Source: Blautia sp. Marseille-P3087
GTDB lineage: Bacteria; Bacillota; Clostridia; Lachnospirales; Lachnospiraceae
NCBI RefSeq assembly: GCF_900120195.1
Contig: NZ_LT635539.1
Coordinates: forward strand, 378,830 to 442,829
Direction: 5' to 3'
DNA: 64,000 nucleotides
Of the stretch, positions 1 through 8,534 are shown piece by piece. Each line of letters opens with the position of its first letter. Within the stretch, counting starts at the first letter, position 1. Made by a program: the position numbers and the translations under genes. The notes beneath the pieces are model-generated. The model saw only the letters and a list, made by a program, of their open reading frames with translations. It did no database searches and was not told the origin of the DNA.

Positions 1-409
1 CTTCGGCAGAATCATCACCGATACGCTCGACACCCATCTGTGTCGTTTCTTTCAGACGTCCCTGATAACTGGAGTTATTAATGAAAGTGTTTCCTGTATA
101 GGACAGTGTGACAACTTCCTGCTCTGGATTGAAATAAGTGGCGCAGGCTCTGGAAACAGACGGGGTAAAGTCCGGACGTAATACCAGAGTGTTTCCTTCA
201 CGGTCAAAAAATTTATAAAGATCCTTGGATGGAATCGTTCCAACCTCTCTGCTGAAAACTTCAAAATATTCAAAAGAAGGAGTTTCAATCTCCTCATATC
301 CATAGGAATCAAATACTGTGCGGATTTCTGTCTGAAGATGATGCTTCTGACTGCACTCTCCGTTGTAAATATCGCGTACACCTTCCGGCGTGTGAAAAAT
401 TCGCTGCAT
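1..409 (-). CDS. hisZ: HisZ, ATP phosphoribosyltransferase regulatory subunit (N-terminal part)
   Basis: The reverse strand from 409 reads MQRIFHTPEGVRDIYNGE and runs open to the window edge, so 136 residues of the N-terminus are seen and the rest lies off the left side. HisZ is a catalytically dead paralogue of histidyl-tRNA synthetase that activates the short HisG in the first step of histidine synthesis. The class II motif-2 region LRPDFTPSVSRA near residue 78 fits HisZ. The start has an AGGAGG site 8 bases upstream and a consensus promoter about 70 bases upstream, so it should head a his operon going left. A true HisS is the alternative; the start and context favour HisZ. A longer open frame at 52-426 is only an out-of-frame shadow. 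Confidence 0.85.
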   Translation of the reverse strand, partial: MQRIFHTPEGVRDIYNGECSQKHHLQTEIRTVFDSYGYEEIETPSFEYFEVFSREVGTIPSKDLYKFFDREGNTLVLRPDFTPSVSRACATYFNPEQEVVTLSYTGNTFINNSSYQGRLKETTQMGVERIGDDSAE

Positions 410-477
410 AATCGTTTCCTCCTCATTATATGAGAAACACTTTAACGTGCTACCATGCTACTATATAAAACAAAGAA

Positions 478-506
478 ATTATAATAGGAAAAGCAGAAAT
501 TGTCAA
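478..506 (-). promoter_or_regulatory. Consensus sigma-A promoter of the his operon
   Basis: On the minus strand TTGACA (506-501) is followed after exactly 17 bases by TATAAT (483-478), both perfect consensus hexamers. The stop codon TGA of recU lies inside the -35 hexamer, so the preceding operon ends within this promoter and I see no terminator between them. Confidence 0.85.
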
Positions 507-1036
507 TCCCGCAATTTCAAATCTGTCTGGATTCCATCAAGATACGGAATCAGGAATCCATTTTTCTTTTGAAGATAATAAATGTTATTTAATTCTTCGC
601 GTCGAAAACTTTTGCGCCCGCCCTCTTTCATGCGGTTCCAGAAAATTATCAGATCACGTAATGGCAGGTAATAAAATAAATCAGCATGACTGAAAAAGAT
701 AAGAAAAAAAGCAATGCCCCCCTGCTGTTCGAATGCATTCATAAACTCGACCTGGTGTGGGTGGATATTGCTTAATGGGAATGTATCAACACTGCATTCT
801 TTGGCATCGAAGCAGACAGGAATTCCCTGTACAGCGCCGATGTAATCGACGGTACTTCTCTGTTCAAAGTAAGCAAGTGTGATATGCCGGTTTTCTTTGT
901 CCATGCGGACCGGTGTGATCGGTGTGGGAATCTTCTGGATCAGGGCAAGCTTTTTCTCGGCGTATTGTTCGTTTGTACGATTGATGAGATCCTCCAGGGT
1001 AGAACCCCGGAGGCCTCTGCTGTTCCATGTTGCCAT
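503..1036 (-). CDS. recU: Holliday junction resolvase RecU
   Basis: The product is 177 aa, the usual RecU length. RecU is the Gram-positive resolvase that cleaves Holliday junctions made by RuvAB during recombination and chromosome segregation; ruvAB lies in this same window. The N-terminus MATWNSRGLRGSTLEDLINR and the nuclease core with DYIGAVQGIPVCFDAKE (about residues 63-79) are typical of the family. An AGAGGA site lies upstream of the ATG. It is the last gene of the leftward relQ-ygiQ operon, 11 bases after the signal peptidase gene. In many Firmicutes recU is paired with a penicillin-binding protein gene; here it is not. Confidence 0.93.
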   Translation of the reverse strand: MATWNSRGLRGSTLEDLINRTNEQYAEKKLALIQKIPTPITPVRMDKENRHITLAYFEQRSTVDYIGAVQGIPVCFDAKECSVDTFPLSNIHPHQVEFMNAFEQQGGIAFFLIFFSHADLFYYLPLRDLIIFWNRMKEGGRKSFRREELNNIYYLQKKNGFLIPYLDGIQTDLKLRD

Positions 1037-1047
1037 ATATATTCCTC

Positions 1048-1605
1048 TTATTTCAGAAGCTTGATGGATGGATAATAGCGAACGATTGCTTTTCCTACAA
1101 TCTCATCAAAGGAAACAAAGGTGTTCTTCCAGAATCTGGAATCTCTGGAATATTCACGGTTGTCTCCGAGCATGAAGTAACTGTTTTCCGGCACTGTGTA
1201 CGGACCATAATTTCCGGTCGGTACTTCTGGTACAAAACTGTCATCCAGAGGTTCATCGGAACCGTTTATGTAGACTTTTCCGTCACGGATTTCAACAGTC
1301 TCACCCGGGAGTCCGATCAGACGTTTGATAAACAGCTGGCTTTCGTCATCCGGGAACTTGAAGATGATGATATCAAAACGTTCCGGGTCTTTTGTTTGGT
1401 ATGAAATATGTTTGCCGAAAAGATCAAAGTTAAGTCCGTATGCCATACGAAATCCGAAGATACGGTCACCGGTCATGATCGTGTTTTCCATAGATTCAGA
1501 AGGAATCTTTGCATTGATAAGAACTACGTTGTTTACCACAAGAACAACGACAACAACAATAATGATCATTTTTATATAATCCCAGATTTCATTCCAGATT
1601 TTCAT
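1048..1605 (-). CDS. lepB: Type I signal peptidase
   Basis: The product is 185 aa with one N-terminal membrane segment (about residues 9-30) and an extracytoplasmic catalytic domain, as in SipS-type signal peptidases that cut leader peptides from exported proteins. The catalytic serine is in PSESM (Ser38) and the catalytic lysine in FIKRLIGLPGE (Lys94); the GDNRE box (GDNREYSRDSR) is also present. Translation starts at ATG 1605 behind AGAGGAGAG, inside the last codons of the upstream pseudouridine synthase gene (17-base overlap), which suggests translational coupling. Confidence 0.95.
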   Translation of the reverse strand: MKIWNEIWDYIKMIIIVVVVVLVVNNVVLINAKIPSESMENTIMTGDRIFGFRMAYGLNFDLFGKHISYQTKDPERFDIIIFKFPDDESQLFIKRLIGLPGETVEIRDGKVYINGSDEPLDDSFVPEVPTGNYGPYTVPENSYFMLGDNREYSRDSRFWKNTFVSFDEIVGKAIVRYYPSIKLLK

Positions 1606-2581
1606 AATAACTCTCCTCTAAGTGTTCTTCTTTTAATATGGTTAAAAACTGCTTTGGCAAAGGTGCAAGGAAACATTTGCCGGACAATGTGGCGAACTTT
1701 CCGGTAAGCTCCGGGAAAGTCAGCCGGTATGCATGAAGCAGCTGATGATTCAGATGATATTTTTCATGGAAATAACGGTTAAATTCTTTTTGACCGTATT
1801 TCATATCGCCGGCAAGGGGATGGCCCTCGGAGGCAAGATGGGCGCGGATCTGATGTGTCCGTCCGGTGATCAGACGCACACGCAGAAGCGTCATATGACT
1901 TGTATGCCCCAGCGGTTCATAGCGTGTTTCTATGGGCTGGGAATCTTTTATTTTTGTTTTTGATATAGTTACTTTATTAAGCTTTGTGTCTTTGTAAAGA
2001 TATCCGCGGATTTGTTCCTTTTCGGTCAGGATACCTTTGACAATGCAGAGATAATCCTTATGGATCGTGCGGTCGTGAAACAGGGAGGACAATTCCTGAA
2101 GTCCGGCGAGGGACTTTCCTGCTGCGACGATACCGCTTGTATTTTTGTCCAGGCGGTTGCATACAGATGGATGAAAAGTACGCAGTCCTTCTTCTGTAAT
2201 TGAACCATTATTTAAAAGGTATCCGATCAGATATTCTACGAGTGATGGTTCTTTTGTATCATCAGGCTGAGAAAGCATGCCGACAGGTTTGTTGATTAAA
2301 AGAATATCACTGTCTTCGTAGAGAATATCAAGATCTGTCACTGCTCTCGCAGTCTGTTTCTGCTGGCTGAATTTTGCAAAAGTGTCATCACCTAAAAAAA
2401 GTTTTATCTGATCTCCGGTCTGAAGCTTTTCGTTTCCACTTGCTTTTTTGCCGTTTAAGGTGATGTTTTTCTTGCGGAGCATCTTATAAAAGAAACTTTT
2501 GGGTGCATTTCCCAGCAGTTTTGCAAGATATTTGTCAAAGCGCTGCCCCGCTTCATTATCTGTAATCTGAAATTCTTTCAT
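1589..2581 (-). CDS. RluA-family 23S rRNA pseudouridine synthase
   Basis: The 330-aa product has an N-terminal S4-like RNA binding domain (residues 1-70) followed by the RluA catalytic domain. The catalytic aspartate motif RLDKNTSGIVAAGK is near residues 142-155, and GRTHQIRAHL further on is also family-typical. It should isomerise uridines in 23S rRNA; whether it matches RluC or RluD in site choice cannot be told from sequence reading. The start lies 9 bases after the upstream gene, behind AAAGGAG, in one operon. Confidence 0.9.
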   Translation of the reverse strand: MKEFQITDNEAGQRFDKYLAKLLGNAPKSFFYKMLRKKNITLNGKKASGNEKLQTGDQIKLFLGDDTFAKFSQQKQTARAVTDLDILYEDSDILLINKPVGMLSQPDDTKEPSLVEYLIGYLLNNGSITEEGLRTFHPSVCNRLDKNTSGIVAAGKSLAGLQELSSLFHDRTIHKDYLCIVKGILTEKEQIRGYLYKDTKLNKVTISKTKIKDSQPIETRYEPLGHTSHMTLLRVRLITGRTHQIRAHLASEGHPLAGDMKYGQKEFNRYFHEKYHLNHQLLHAYRLTFPELTGKFATLSGKCFLAPLPKQFLTILKEEHLEESYYENLE

Positions 2582-2590
2582 ATAGCTCCT

Positions 2591-3214
2591 TTACAGGCAG
2601 ATCGCAAGGATGGTGTGTTTGATCAGCTCATCTCTTGACAGATCCGGGTATTTTTCATCCGGACGGAATTTGATGCCCTCTTCCAGAGATTCTTTATGTT
2701 CATTCATAGAATCAAGACGTTCCAGAAACTGCTCCAGTCTGGTAAATATCTTTACATTGACTTTGAAACCGTTTCCGTGGAGAATCTTCTGCGCTTCCTG
2801 TTCCATAAATGCAAGATTGATTTTGGGATCGCTGCTGTAGCCGACGACAACATTTCCGCAGATTGCAAATGCGTCGATGGAAGCACTTTTTTCATAAAAG
2901 GTCATGTACATTTCGTAGGACATGGTAAGCTTTCCAGCATGCTGGCTGATTTTTTTATAAACAGAAGCATCCAGTGGTCTGGCACGAAAGATCATGATCA
3001 GGCTGACCAGTGATTTACATGCAGGCAGACAGCCGACAACTGCTACGACAGTCCAGATCGTCAGTCTTGTATGAAAATATAATAATGCAGTGAAAAAAAT
3101 CAACAATGGTACAGCAAACAAAATGGATGTGATGAGAATACGCCTTTTTTTCTCTGAGGAAAGGTATCCGAAATCGCCCTTGCTTCTGTTGGAAAATATA
3201 TTTATTTTGCTCAT
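2591..3214 (-). CDS. Membrane-anchored protein of unknown function
   Basis: I do not recognise this 207-aa protein. Two hydrophobic stretches (about residues 28-47 and 52-75) form a likely N-terminal hairpin in the membrane, followed by a soluble domain of about 130 residues containing DAFAICGNVVVGYSSD and a charged C-terminus ending DELIKHTILAICL. It sits between ygiQ and the pseudouridine synthase with 15- and 9-base gaps and a good AAAGGAG site, so it is surely translated as part of this operon. No catalytic motif is obvious. The high lysine/glutamate soluble part suggests a cytoplasmic domain. Confidence 0.75.
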   Translation of the reverse strand: MSKINIFSNRSKGDFGYLSSEKKRRILITSILFAVPLLIFFTALLYFHTRLTIWTVVAVVGCLPACKSLVSLIMIFRARPLDASVYKKISQHAGKLTMSYEMYMTFYEKSASIDAFAICGNVVVGYSSDPKINLAFMEQEAQKILHGNGFKVNVKIFTRLEQFLERLDSMNEHKESLEEGIKFRPDEKYPDLSRDELIKHTILAICL

Positions 3215-3229
3215 GAAACGCTCCTTTTG

Positions 3230-5140
3230 TTATTTTCGAGTCTTTTTCTTGTGGGTATTACGGATCGTTCGACCGGTCCTTTTTCCGGAGGATGCTTTAT
3301 GACCAGTGGAAGTACGCTCTGTACGCTGGTTGTTGTCTTTACTGTCTCGCTCCGGACGGATCAGGCATTTCGGTCCAAAGCCAACCAGATCCATCCGACC
3401 TGCTTTTTTGAGTCCTTCAAGGACCAGCTTGCGGTTGGCGGGATTTTTGTACTGCATCAGTGCACGCTGAATTGCTTTTTCGTGAGGATCCCTTGGTACA
3501 TAAACCGGTGTTCCGTCTCTCGGATCAATGCCGGTATAATACATACAGGTAGACAGCGTAGATGGTGTCGGATAGAAATCCTGTACCTGTTCCGGTGTGA
3601 AACCGAGATCACGTACATATTCAGCAAGTTTTACCGCGTCTTTGAGCGTACATCCCGGATGGGATGACATAAAATAAGGTACCGCGTACTGTTTTTTGCC
3701 GGTAGCCTGATTTTCTTTGTCATAAGCCTTAAGGAAAGCCTCATAGACCTGATGGTTTGGTTTTCCCATATAATGAAGTACCTGATTGGAAACATGTTCC
3801 GGTGCTACACGGAGCTGACCGCTGATATGGTGCTTTACAAGTTCTTTCAAAAAAACAGGACTCTTGTCTGCAACTACATAATCAAACCGGACGCCTGAAC
3901 GGATAAATACTTTTTTGACACCTGGAATTTCACGCAGTTTCCGAAGCAGAGAAACGTAATCTGAATGATCCACTCTGAGATTTTTGCAGGGTTCAGGAAA
4001 CAGACACTGCCTGTTCTGGCAGACACCCTTTGTCAGCTGTTTCTGACACGAAGGCTGACGGAAATCTGCGGTAGGTCCGCCGACATCATGAATATAACCT
4101 TTGAAATCCGGATCCTGAGTCATTTTTATGGCTTCTCTGAGTATAGATTCATGACTCCTGGTCTGCAGAATCCTTCCCTGATGAAAAGTCAGCGCACAGA
4201 AACTACAGCCGCCAAAACAACCACGGTTGCTTGTGAGACTGAATTTGATTTCTTCCAGAGCAGGAATGCCGCCCATGGAATCATAGACCGGATGCCATGT
4301 CTCACGATACGGAAGATCGTAGACATCGTCCATCTCCTGCTGTGTCAGAGGAAGCGCCGGCGGATTCTGTATGACATATCCTCTGTTACCATAATCTTCT
4401 GCAAGCGGATGTGCAGTGAACGGATCTGTATTGCGATACTGTATATTGAAACTTTCGGCATATGTTTTTTTGTCTGCAGTGACGGCTTCAAAAGATGGAA
4501 GTACAATCGGATCATAAACACGGGAAAGTTCTTTGCTTTTGAAGACGGTCCCCGGAATATAGGTGATTTCCTCGACCGGAATTCCGCTCTGAAGAGCTTC
4601 TGCAATCTGGATGATGGAATGCTCTCCCATTCCATATGAAATCAGATCGGCACCGGAATCCATAAGGACGCTGCGGCGCACACGGTTACTCCAGTAGTCA
4701 TAATGTGCCAGACGACGAAGGCTTGCCTCGATGCCGCCGAGAATGATCGGTGTATGTTTGTAGGTCTGGCGGATTAGATTGCTGTAAACAACCGTTGGCA
4801 TATCCGGTCGGAGCCCCATCTGTCCTCCCGGCGAATATGCATCTTTCTGACGGTGTTTACGTGATACGGTATAATGGTTTACCATCGAGTCCATATTTCC
4901 GGCCGTAACAAGAAATCCGAGACGTGGCTCACCAAATACCTGAATACTTTCTTTTTTGCGCCAGTCAGGCTGTGCAATGATTCCGACCCGATATCCTCTG
5001 CTCTCCAGCAGCCGGCTGATGATCGCGGAACCAAAAGAAGGATGGTCGATGTAGGCATCACCGGTAACGTAGACAAAGTCCACGCAGTCCCATCCTCTTT
5101 TCTGCATATCTTTTTTGTTTATTGGTAAAAAATCCTGCAT
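3230..5140 (-). CDS. ygiQ: YgiQ-family radical SAM protein
   Basis: The product is 636 aa, in the range of YgiQ proteins (UPF0313). The radical SAM cluster motif CxxxCxxC is seen as CFGGCSFC near residue 311, within SNRGCFGGCSFCALTFHQGR. An N-terminal domain resembling cobalamin-binding folds precedes it, and the last 40 residues are a basic, K/R/T-rich tail, which is common in this family. The substrate is unknown. The start MQDFLPINKK is 9 bases after relQ; its AGGAG site overlaps the relQ stop codon, so the two are probably coupled. Confidence 0.92.
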   Translation of the reverse strand: MQDFLPINKKDMQKRGWDCVDFVYVTGDAYIDHPSFGSAIISRLLESRGYRVGIIAQPDWRKKESIQVFGEPRLGFLVTAGNMDSMVNHYTVSRKHRQKDAYSPGGQMGLRPDMPTVVYSNLIRQTYKHTPIILGGIEASLRRLAHYDYWSNRVRRSVLMDSGADLISYGMGEHSIIQIAEALQSGIPVEEITYIPGTVFKSKELSRVYDPIVLPSFEAVTADKKTYAESFNIQYRNTDPFTAHPLAEDYGNRGYVIQNPPALPLTQQEMDDVYDLPYRETWHPVYDSMGGIPALEEIKFSLTSNRGCFGGCSFCALTFHQGRILQTRSHESILREAIKMTQDPDFKGYIHDVGGPTADFRQPSCQKQLTKGVCQNRQCLFPEPCKNLRVDHSDYVSLLRKLREIPGVKKVFIRSGVRFDYVVADKSPVFLKELVKHHISGQLRVAPEHVSNQVLHYMGKPNHQVYEAFLKAYDKENQATGKKQYAVPYFMSSHPGCTLKDAVKLAEYVRDLGFTPEQVQDFYPTPSTLSTCMYYTGIDPRDGTPVYVPRDPHEKAIQRALMQYKNPANRKLVLEGLKKAGRMDLVGFGPKCLIRPERDSKDNNQRTERTSTGHKASSGKRTGRTIRNTHKKKTRK

Positions 5141-5149
5141 GCGTTACTC

Positions 5150-5956
5150 CTAAAATGATACGGACTGTGCACGATAGCCCTCGGCAATAATATCAAGCTG
5201 ACGGTGAAAACGTGCAAGCTGCTGCAGATCCTTCGTGCGGAAGACACGTAAAAATTCGTCCTGAATTTTTTCGACTTCCCGTTTGTTGGAAATCTTGTAA
5301 AGATTTTCGATGCTGAGAAGGATATCTTTGACAAGATTGGACTGCATCTGAGAAGAATTCTGCGCATCCATGATCTCATTGCGGACAGAGGACATTTCAT
5401 GATCCAGTGCAATGATAGCGTCGGCTGCATTGCTGAGTCGTTCTGCTACATGCAAAGGCATTTCACCTTTGTATTTGTATTGCAGGGAATGTTCAATCGT
5501 TGCCCAGAAATTCATTGCCATAGTACGAATCTGGATTTCTGCCTGAAGTCTCTTCGGACCGCTGATCGTATCTACAGTATAATAAATAATCAGATGATAA
5601 CTTCGGTATCCGCTCTGTTTGATGTGTTTGAGGTAATTTTTTTCACTTTTTATCACCATATCGCTGCGGTTTCGGATAATCGCGGCAACAGTATCAATAT
5701 CTTCTTCGAACTGACATATGATACGAATTCCGGCGATGTCTTCTATTTCTTCTTCCATTTTATCCATCGGGATATGCTTGCGCTGCATTTTTTCCAGAAT
5801 GCTTGGAAGACTTTTTACACGACCGCTGACCTGCTCTATCGGAGAATACAGGTCGTTTTGCTTATGTTCATCTATAATATGTTCAAATTTTACCATCAGT
5901 TCTCTGACGGCAAGCTCATATGGACATAAAATACTTCTCCATAACTGTATTTCCAT
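5150..5956 (-). CDS. relQ: Small alarmone synthetase RelQ-type (GTP pyrophosphokinase family)
   Basis: The open frame reaches to 6016, but the start MEIQLWRSIL at 5956 is preferred because AAGGAGCG lies 6 bases before it. The 268-aa product carries only the synthetase domain, with GRVKSLPSILEKMQRK, a DIAGIRI motif and EIQIRTMAMNFWATIEHSL, and lacks the HD hydrolase and ACT parts of long Rel. It should make (p)ppGpp from GDP/GTP and ATP in the cytosol. It heads the leftward operon ending with recU. Length and the C-terminal helical extension agree with RelQ/YjbM. Confidence 0.9.
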   Translation of the reverse strand: MEIQLWRSILCPYELAVRELMVKFEHIIDEHKQNDLYSPIEQVSGRVKSLPSILEKMQRKHIPMDKMEEEIEDIAGIRIICQFEEDIDTVAAIIRNRSDMVIKSEKNYLKHIKQSGYRSYHLIIYYTVDTISGPKRLQAEIQIRTMAMNFWATIEHSLQYKYKGEMPLHVAERLSNAADAIIALDHEMSSVRNEIMDAQNSSQMQSNLVKDILLSIENLYKISNKREVEKIQDEFLRVFRTKDLQQLARFHRQLDIIAEGYRAQSVSF

Positions 5957-6028
5957 ATAAATCGCTCCTTGACGAGTTGTTGCATTGAAGAAATGTTCCA
6001 TAGTACCGGAAGACAAAACTTCTCGTAC

Positions 6029-6037
6029 ATTATAACA
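6029..6037 (-). promoter_or_regulatory. Extended -10 promoter of the relQ operon
   Basis: On the minus strand TGT-TATAAT (6037-6029) is a perfect extended -10 element in the 99-base gap between the M23 peptidase stop and relQ. The -35 region is poor, as is usual for extended -10 promoters. It would give a leader of about 65 bases. Confidence 0.5.
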
Positions 6038-6055
6038 CAGATTGCAGATATTATG

Positions 6056-6871
6056 TTAAGAATATGTATACTTTCTTGTGTTTTTTCGAAGAATGTCCAG
6101 GATGTGGTAGGGATTTACACTCATCTCGTCAGTGTATAAGGTGGGAATATAAATTCCCAGATGCAGATGAACCGGGAATTTTCCGACGGTTCCCTCTTCT
6201 CCGTAGCCGGTATTTCCCATAAATCCAAGTATGTCTCCGGCAGAAACAGTATCACCGACTGTGAGATCCGGTTCATAAGAGGCAAGGTGCGCATAATAAA
6301 AAAAGGCACCGGATTCAGAACGGATTCCAATTCGGTAACCGCCGAGAGGAAGCCAGCCTTTCTGTTCGATGATGCCATCGGTGATGCTGATGATTGGATA
6401 ATAGTTCGAAATGTTGCGCGAAGCAAAAATATCGGTACCTTCGTGCCTGCGTTCTCCTCCGTAGCTGCGTGGTGTCAGCCAGCTGTTTTCAAAAAAGACT
6501 GCTGTATCTGCAACAGGAAAGTATTCCAGATCCGACCAGATCATTTCATAACATTTTTTCAGAAGAAGAAATTCTTCTCTTTTGTATTTCAGATAAGGCG
6601 TTGTGTTTGTGGAGACAGTTTCGGGATGAAAATGTCCGTCAAGCATGGTTACAGTAAGAAATTTTGCGAATGACTGTCCGGAATCGGAAAGCTCGGATAA
6701 TTTTTCATATAATGAAGGAGAAAGGAACTGTTCGCGAAAGAATTCCGAATTACAGGAGACAAAAGTAAGATTTGAAACATGGCTCCGGTCCTGAATCAGC
6801 CAGATTATGCTACAGCAGTTCAGAATCAGAAAAAGCAGAATGATAAAGAAAAAAAGACGATTTGATTTCAT
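6056..6871 (-). CDS. M23-family (LytM-type) peptidoglycan endopeptidase, membrane anchored
   Basis: The 271-aa product begins with a single membrane segment or uncleaved signal (residues 6-26) and ends with a LytM domain. Zinc ligands are visible in RRHEGTD (HxxxD, about residue 145) and in HLHLG (HxH, about residue 236), so the peptidase looks active. The 110 residues between anchor and catalytic domain show no domain I recognise. The ATG at 6871 has AGAAAGG before it. It is followed by the relQ promoter and is likely its own unit. The role could be wall remodelling in growth or sporulation; the sequence does not decide. Confidence 0.85.
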   Translation of the reverse strand: MKSNRLFFFIILLFLILNCCSIIWLIQDRSHVSNLTFVSCNSEFFREQFLSPSLYEKLSELSDSGQSFAKFLTVTMLDGHFHPETVSTNTTPYLKYKREEFLLLKKCYEMIWSDLEYFPVADTAVFFENSWLTPRSYGGERRHEGTDIFASRNISNYYPIISITDGIIEQKGWLPLGGYRIGIRSESGAFFYYAHLASYEPDLTVGDTVSAGDILGFMGNTGYGEEGTVGKFPVHLHLGIYIPTLYTDEMSVNPYHILDILRKNTRKYTYS

Positions 6872-6918
6872 ACAGAAGAAAGCCTTTCTGTAAAGATCTC
6901 TTCACAGTATATGCAGAA

Positions 6919-6943
6919 AAATCCCGCCAGAGTGCGGGATCTT
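6919..6943 (-). terminator. Terminator of pepD
   Basis: On the minus strand GATCCCGC-actctg-GCGGGATTTTT forms a GC-rich hairpin followed by a run of T, 35 bases after the dipeptidase stop codon. Confidence 0.85.
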
Positions 6944-6977
6944 CTGTATATAAATATCGGTTGTAAATATTTCAGAA

Positions 6978-8429
6978 TCAGTCTTTTAACTGTTCCAGAA
7001 CTTTGACAAGATAATTCCATACACGTTCTGTGGAGGCAATGTCGAGAACCTCTTCAGAGGTGTGGATGCCTTTCATGTTTGGTCCGAGAGATACACAGTC
7101 AAGACCTTCAATCTTTTTGTAGAAAAGACCGCATTCGAGACCTGCATGGATGGCAACAACTTCCGGTTTCTGTCCGTACATTTCCTCGTAAACAGATACC
7201 ATTTTGTCACGGAGAGGGGAATCTTTGCGGTATTCCCATGCCGGGTAAGCACCCTGAATTTCAAATTCTCCACCGAGGAATTCGGTCAGATACTGGATTT
7301 TATCAGAAAGAGCATCTCGGGCTGCTTCTACGGAGCTTCTGACACTGGAACTGGCGAAGAATTCATCGTCGGACAGCTTGACGATACCGATGTTTGTAGA
7401 TGTTTCCACTAAACCTTCAATGTTGCCGCTCATTTTCTGTATGCCAAACGGAATCTGTACAAGGTAGAATAATACTTTTTCACGGCTGGTCGGATGAAGC
7501 ACATCAGTTTCTGCATATCCTTCTTCTGTAATCTGGACAGTGATGTTGCTATCAGTACCTGCGTATTCTTCACGTATCCCTTTTTCTGCTTTGGCGGCAC
7601 AGGCTTTTACTGCTTCGATATCTTCTCTGGCAACAAGGATTTCACATACGGCTTCTCTTGTGATGGCATTGTCTTTCTGACCACCTTCATAAGAAATGAT
7701 TTCATAATCGGTGTCCTGTTTGAGAGCATAGAGAAATCTTCCCATAACAATGTTGGCATTTGCGCGTTTTTTATCAATTTCAGAACCGGAATGTCCGCCC
7801 ATAAGTCCACAGACTTTTATCTGAAGTTTTTCACCCTCTGCTGCAACGCGCTGAACCGGAATGTGGCTGACTGCGGAAAGACCTCCGGCACAGCTGATCC
7901 AGAGACTTCCTTCTGCTTCAGAATCCATATTGATCATGCGTTTGCCGCTGAGTACGCTGCAATCCAGTCCGAAAGCTCCGAGAAGACCGATCTCTTCATC
8001 TACAGTAACCAGAACCTCCAATGCTGGGTGAGGGATGTCTGTGCTGTCAAGAAGTGCAAGGGAGTAAGCAACTGCAATGCCATCATCACCGCCGAGAGTG
8101 GTTCCGTTTGCAGATACGTATCCGTCTTTGACAGAAAGGTTCAGACCGTCTTTTGTAAAGTCATGCTCTACATCAGGCCTTTTTTCGCAGACCATATCCA
8201 TATGTCCCTGAAGGATAACGGTCGGAGCATTTTCGTATCCTGGGGTCGCGGGTTTGTAGATAACGACGTTGTTCAGTTCATCCTGAACATATTTGAAGCC
8301 ATGCTCTTTTGCAAAATCTACAAGATAATCACTGATCTGTCTGGTGTTTCTGGAACCATGCGGGATCTTGCAGATTTCCTCAAAATAATAAAAGACTTTT
8401 TTCGGTTCGCAATTTTCTAATACTCTCAT
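6978..8429 (-). CDS. pepD: Aminoacyl-histidine dipeptidase (M20 family)
   Basis: The frame is open to 8465, but GGAGGAAATCAAT places the start at ATG 8429 (MRVLENCEPKKVF), giving 483 aa, the usual length for PepD. It is a zinc peptidase that hydrolyses Xaa-His and other dipeptides in the cytosol. M20 ligand motifs are LQGHMDMVCEK (about residue 75), GGDDGIAVAYSLAL (about 112) and the catalytic glutamates in TVDEEIGLLGA (about 142). It is monocistronic: divergent from ylbJ and closed by its own terminator. Confidence 0.93.
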   Translation of the reverse strand: MRVLENCEPKKVFYYFEEICKIPHGSRNTRQISDYLVDFAKEHGFKYVQDELNNVVIYKPATPGYENAPTVILQGHMDMVCEKRPDVEHDFTKDGLNLSVKDGYVSANGTTLGGDDGIAVAYSLALLDSTDIPHPALEVLVTVDEEIGLLGAFGLDCSVLSGKRMINMDSEAEGSLWISCAGGLSAVSHIPVQRVAAEGEKLQIKVCGLMGGHSGSEIDKKRANANIVMGRFLYALKQDTDYEIISYEGGQKDNAITREAVCEILVAREDIEAVKACAAKAEKGIREEYAGTDSNITVQITEEGYAETDVLHPTSREKVLFYLVQIPFGIQKMSGNIEGLVETSTNIGIVKLSDDEFFASSSVRSSVEAARDALSDKIQYLTEFLGGEFEIQGAYPAWEYRKDSPLRDKMVSVYEEMYGQKPEVVAIHAGLECGLFYKKIEGLDCVSLGPNMKGIHTSEEVLDIASTERVWNYLVKVLEQLKD

Positions 8430-8484
8430 ATTGATTTCCTCCATGAAATAAATGATAACAATCATTATTTGTTATATTTTATCG

Positions 8485-8513
8485 ACATATCTGTCTGATA
8501 TGTGGCATAAAGT
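8485..8513 (+). promoter_or_regulatory. Sigma-E-like promoter and 7-bp inverted repeat before ylbJ
   Basis: ACATATC (8485-8491), a 14-base spacer and CATAAAGT (8506-8513) resemble the Bacillus sigma-E pattern KMATATT-N14-CATACAHT (5 of 7 and 6 of 8 positions). The same stretch holds a perfect inverted repeat ACATATC-tgtct-GATATGT at 8485-8503. No good sigma-A pair was seen for ylbJ. In Bacillus ylbJ belongs to the mother-cell regulon, so this placement is sensible. Confidence 0.4.
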
Positions 8514-8534
8514 AAAGCAAAGCATATAAAAAAT

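Noticed and set aside
52..426. A 124-aa frame overlapping hisZ on the same strand
   Set aside because: Out of frame with the HisZ protein that reads cleanly from 409 with a good ribosome site.
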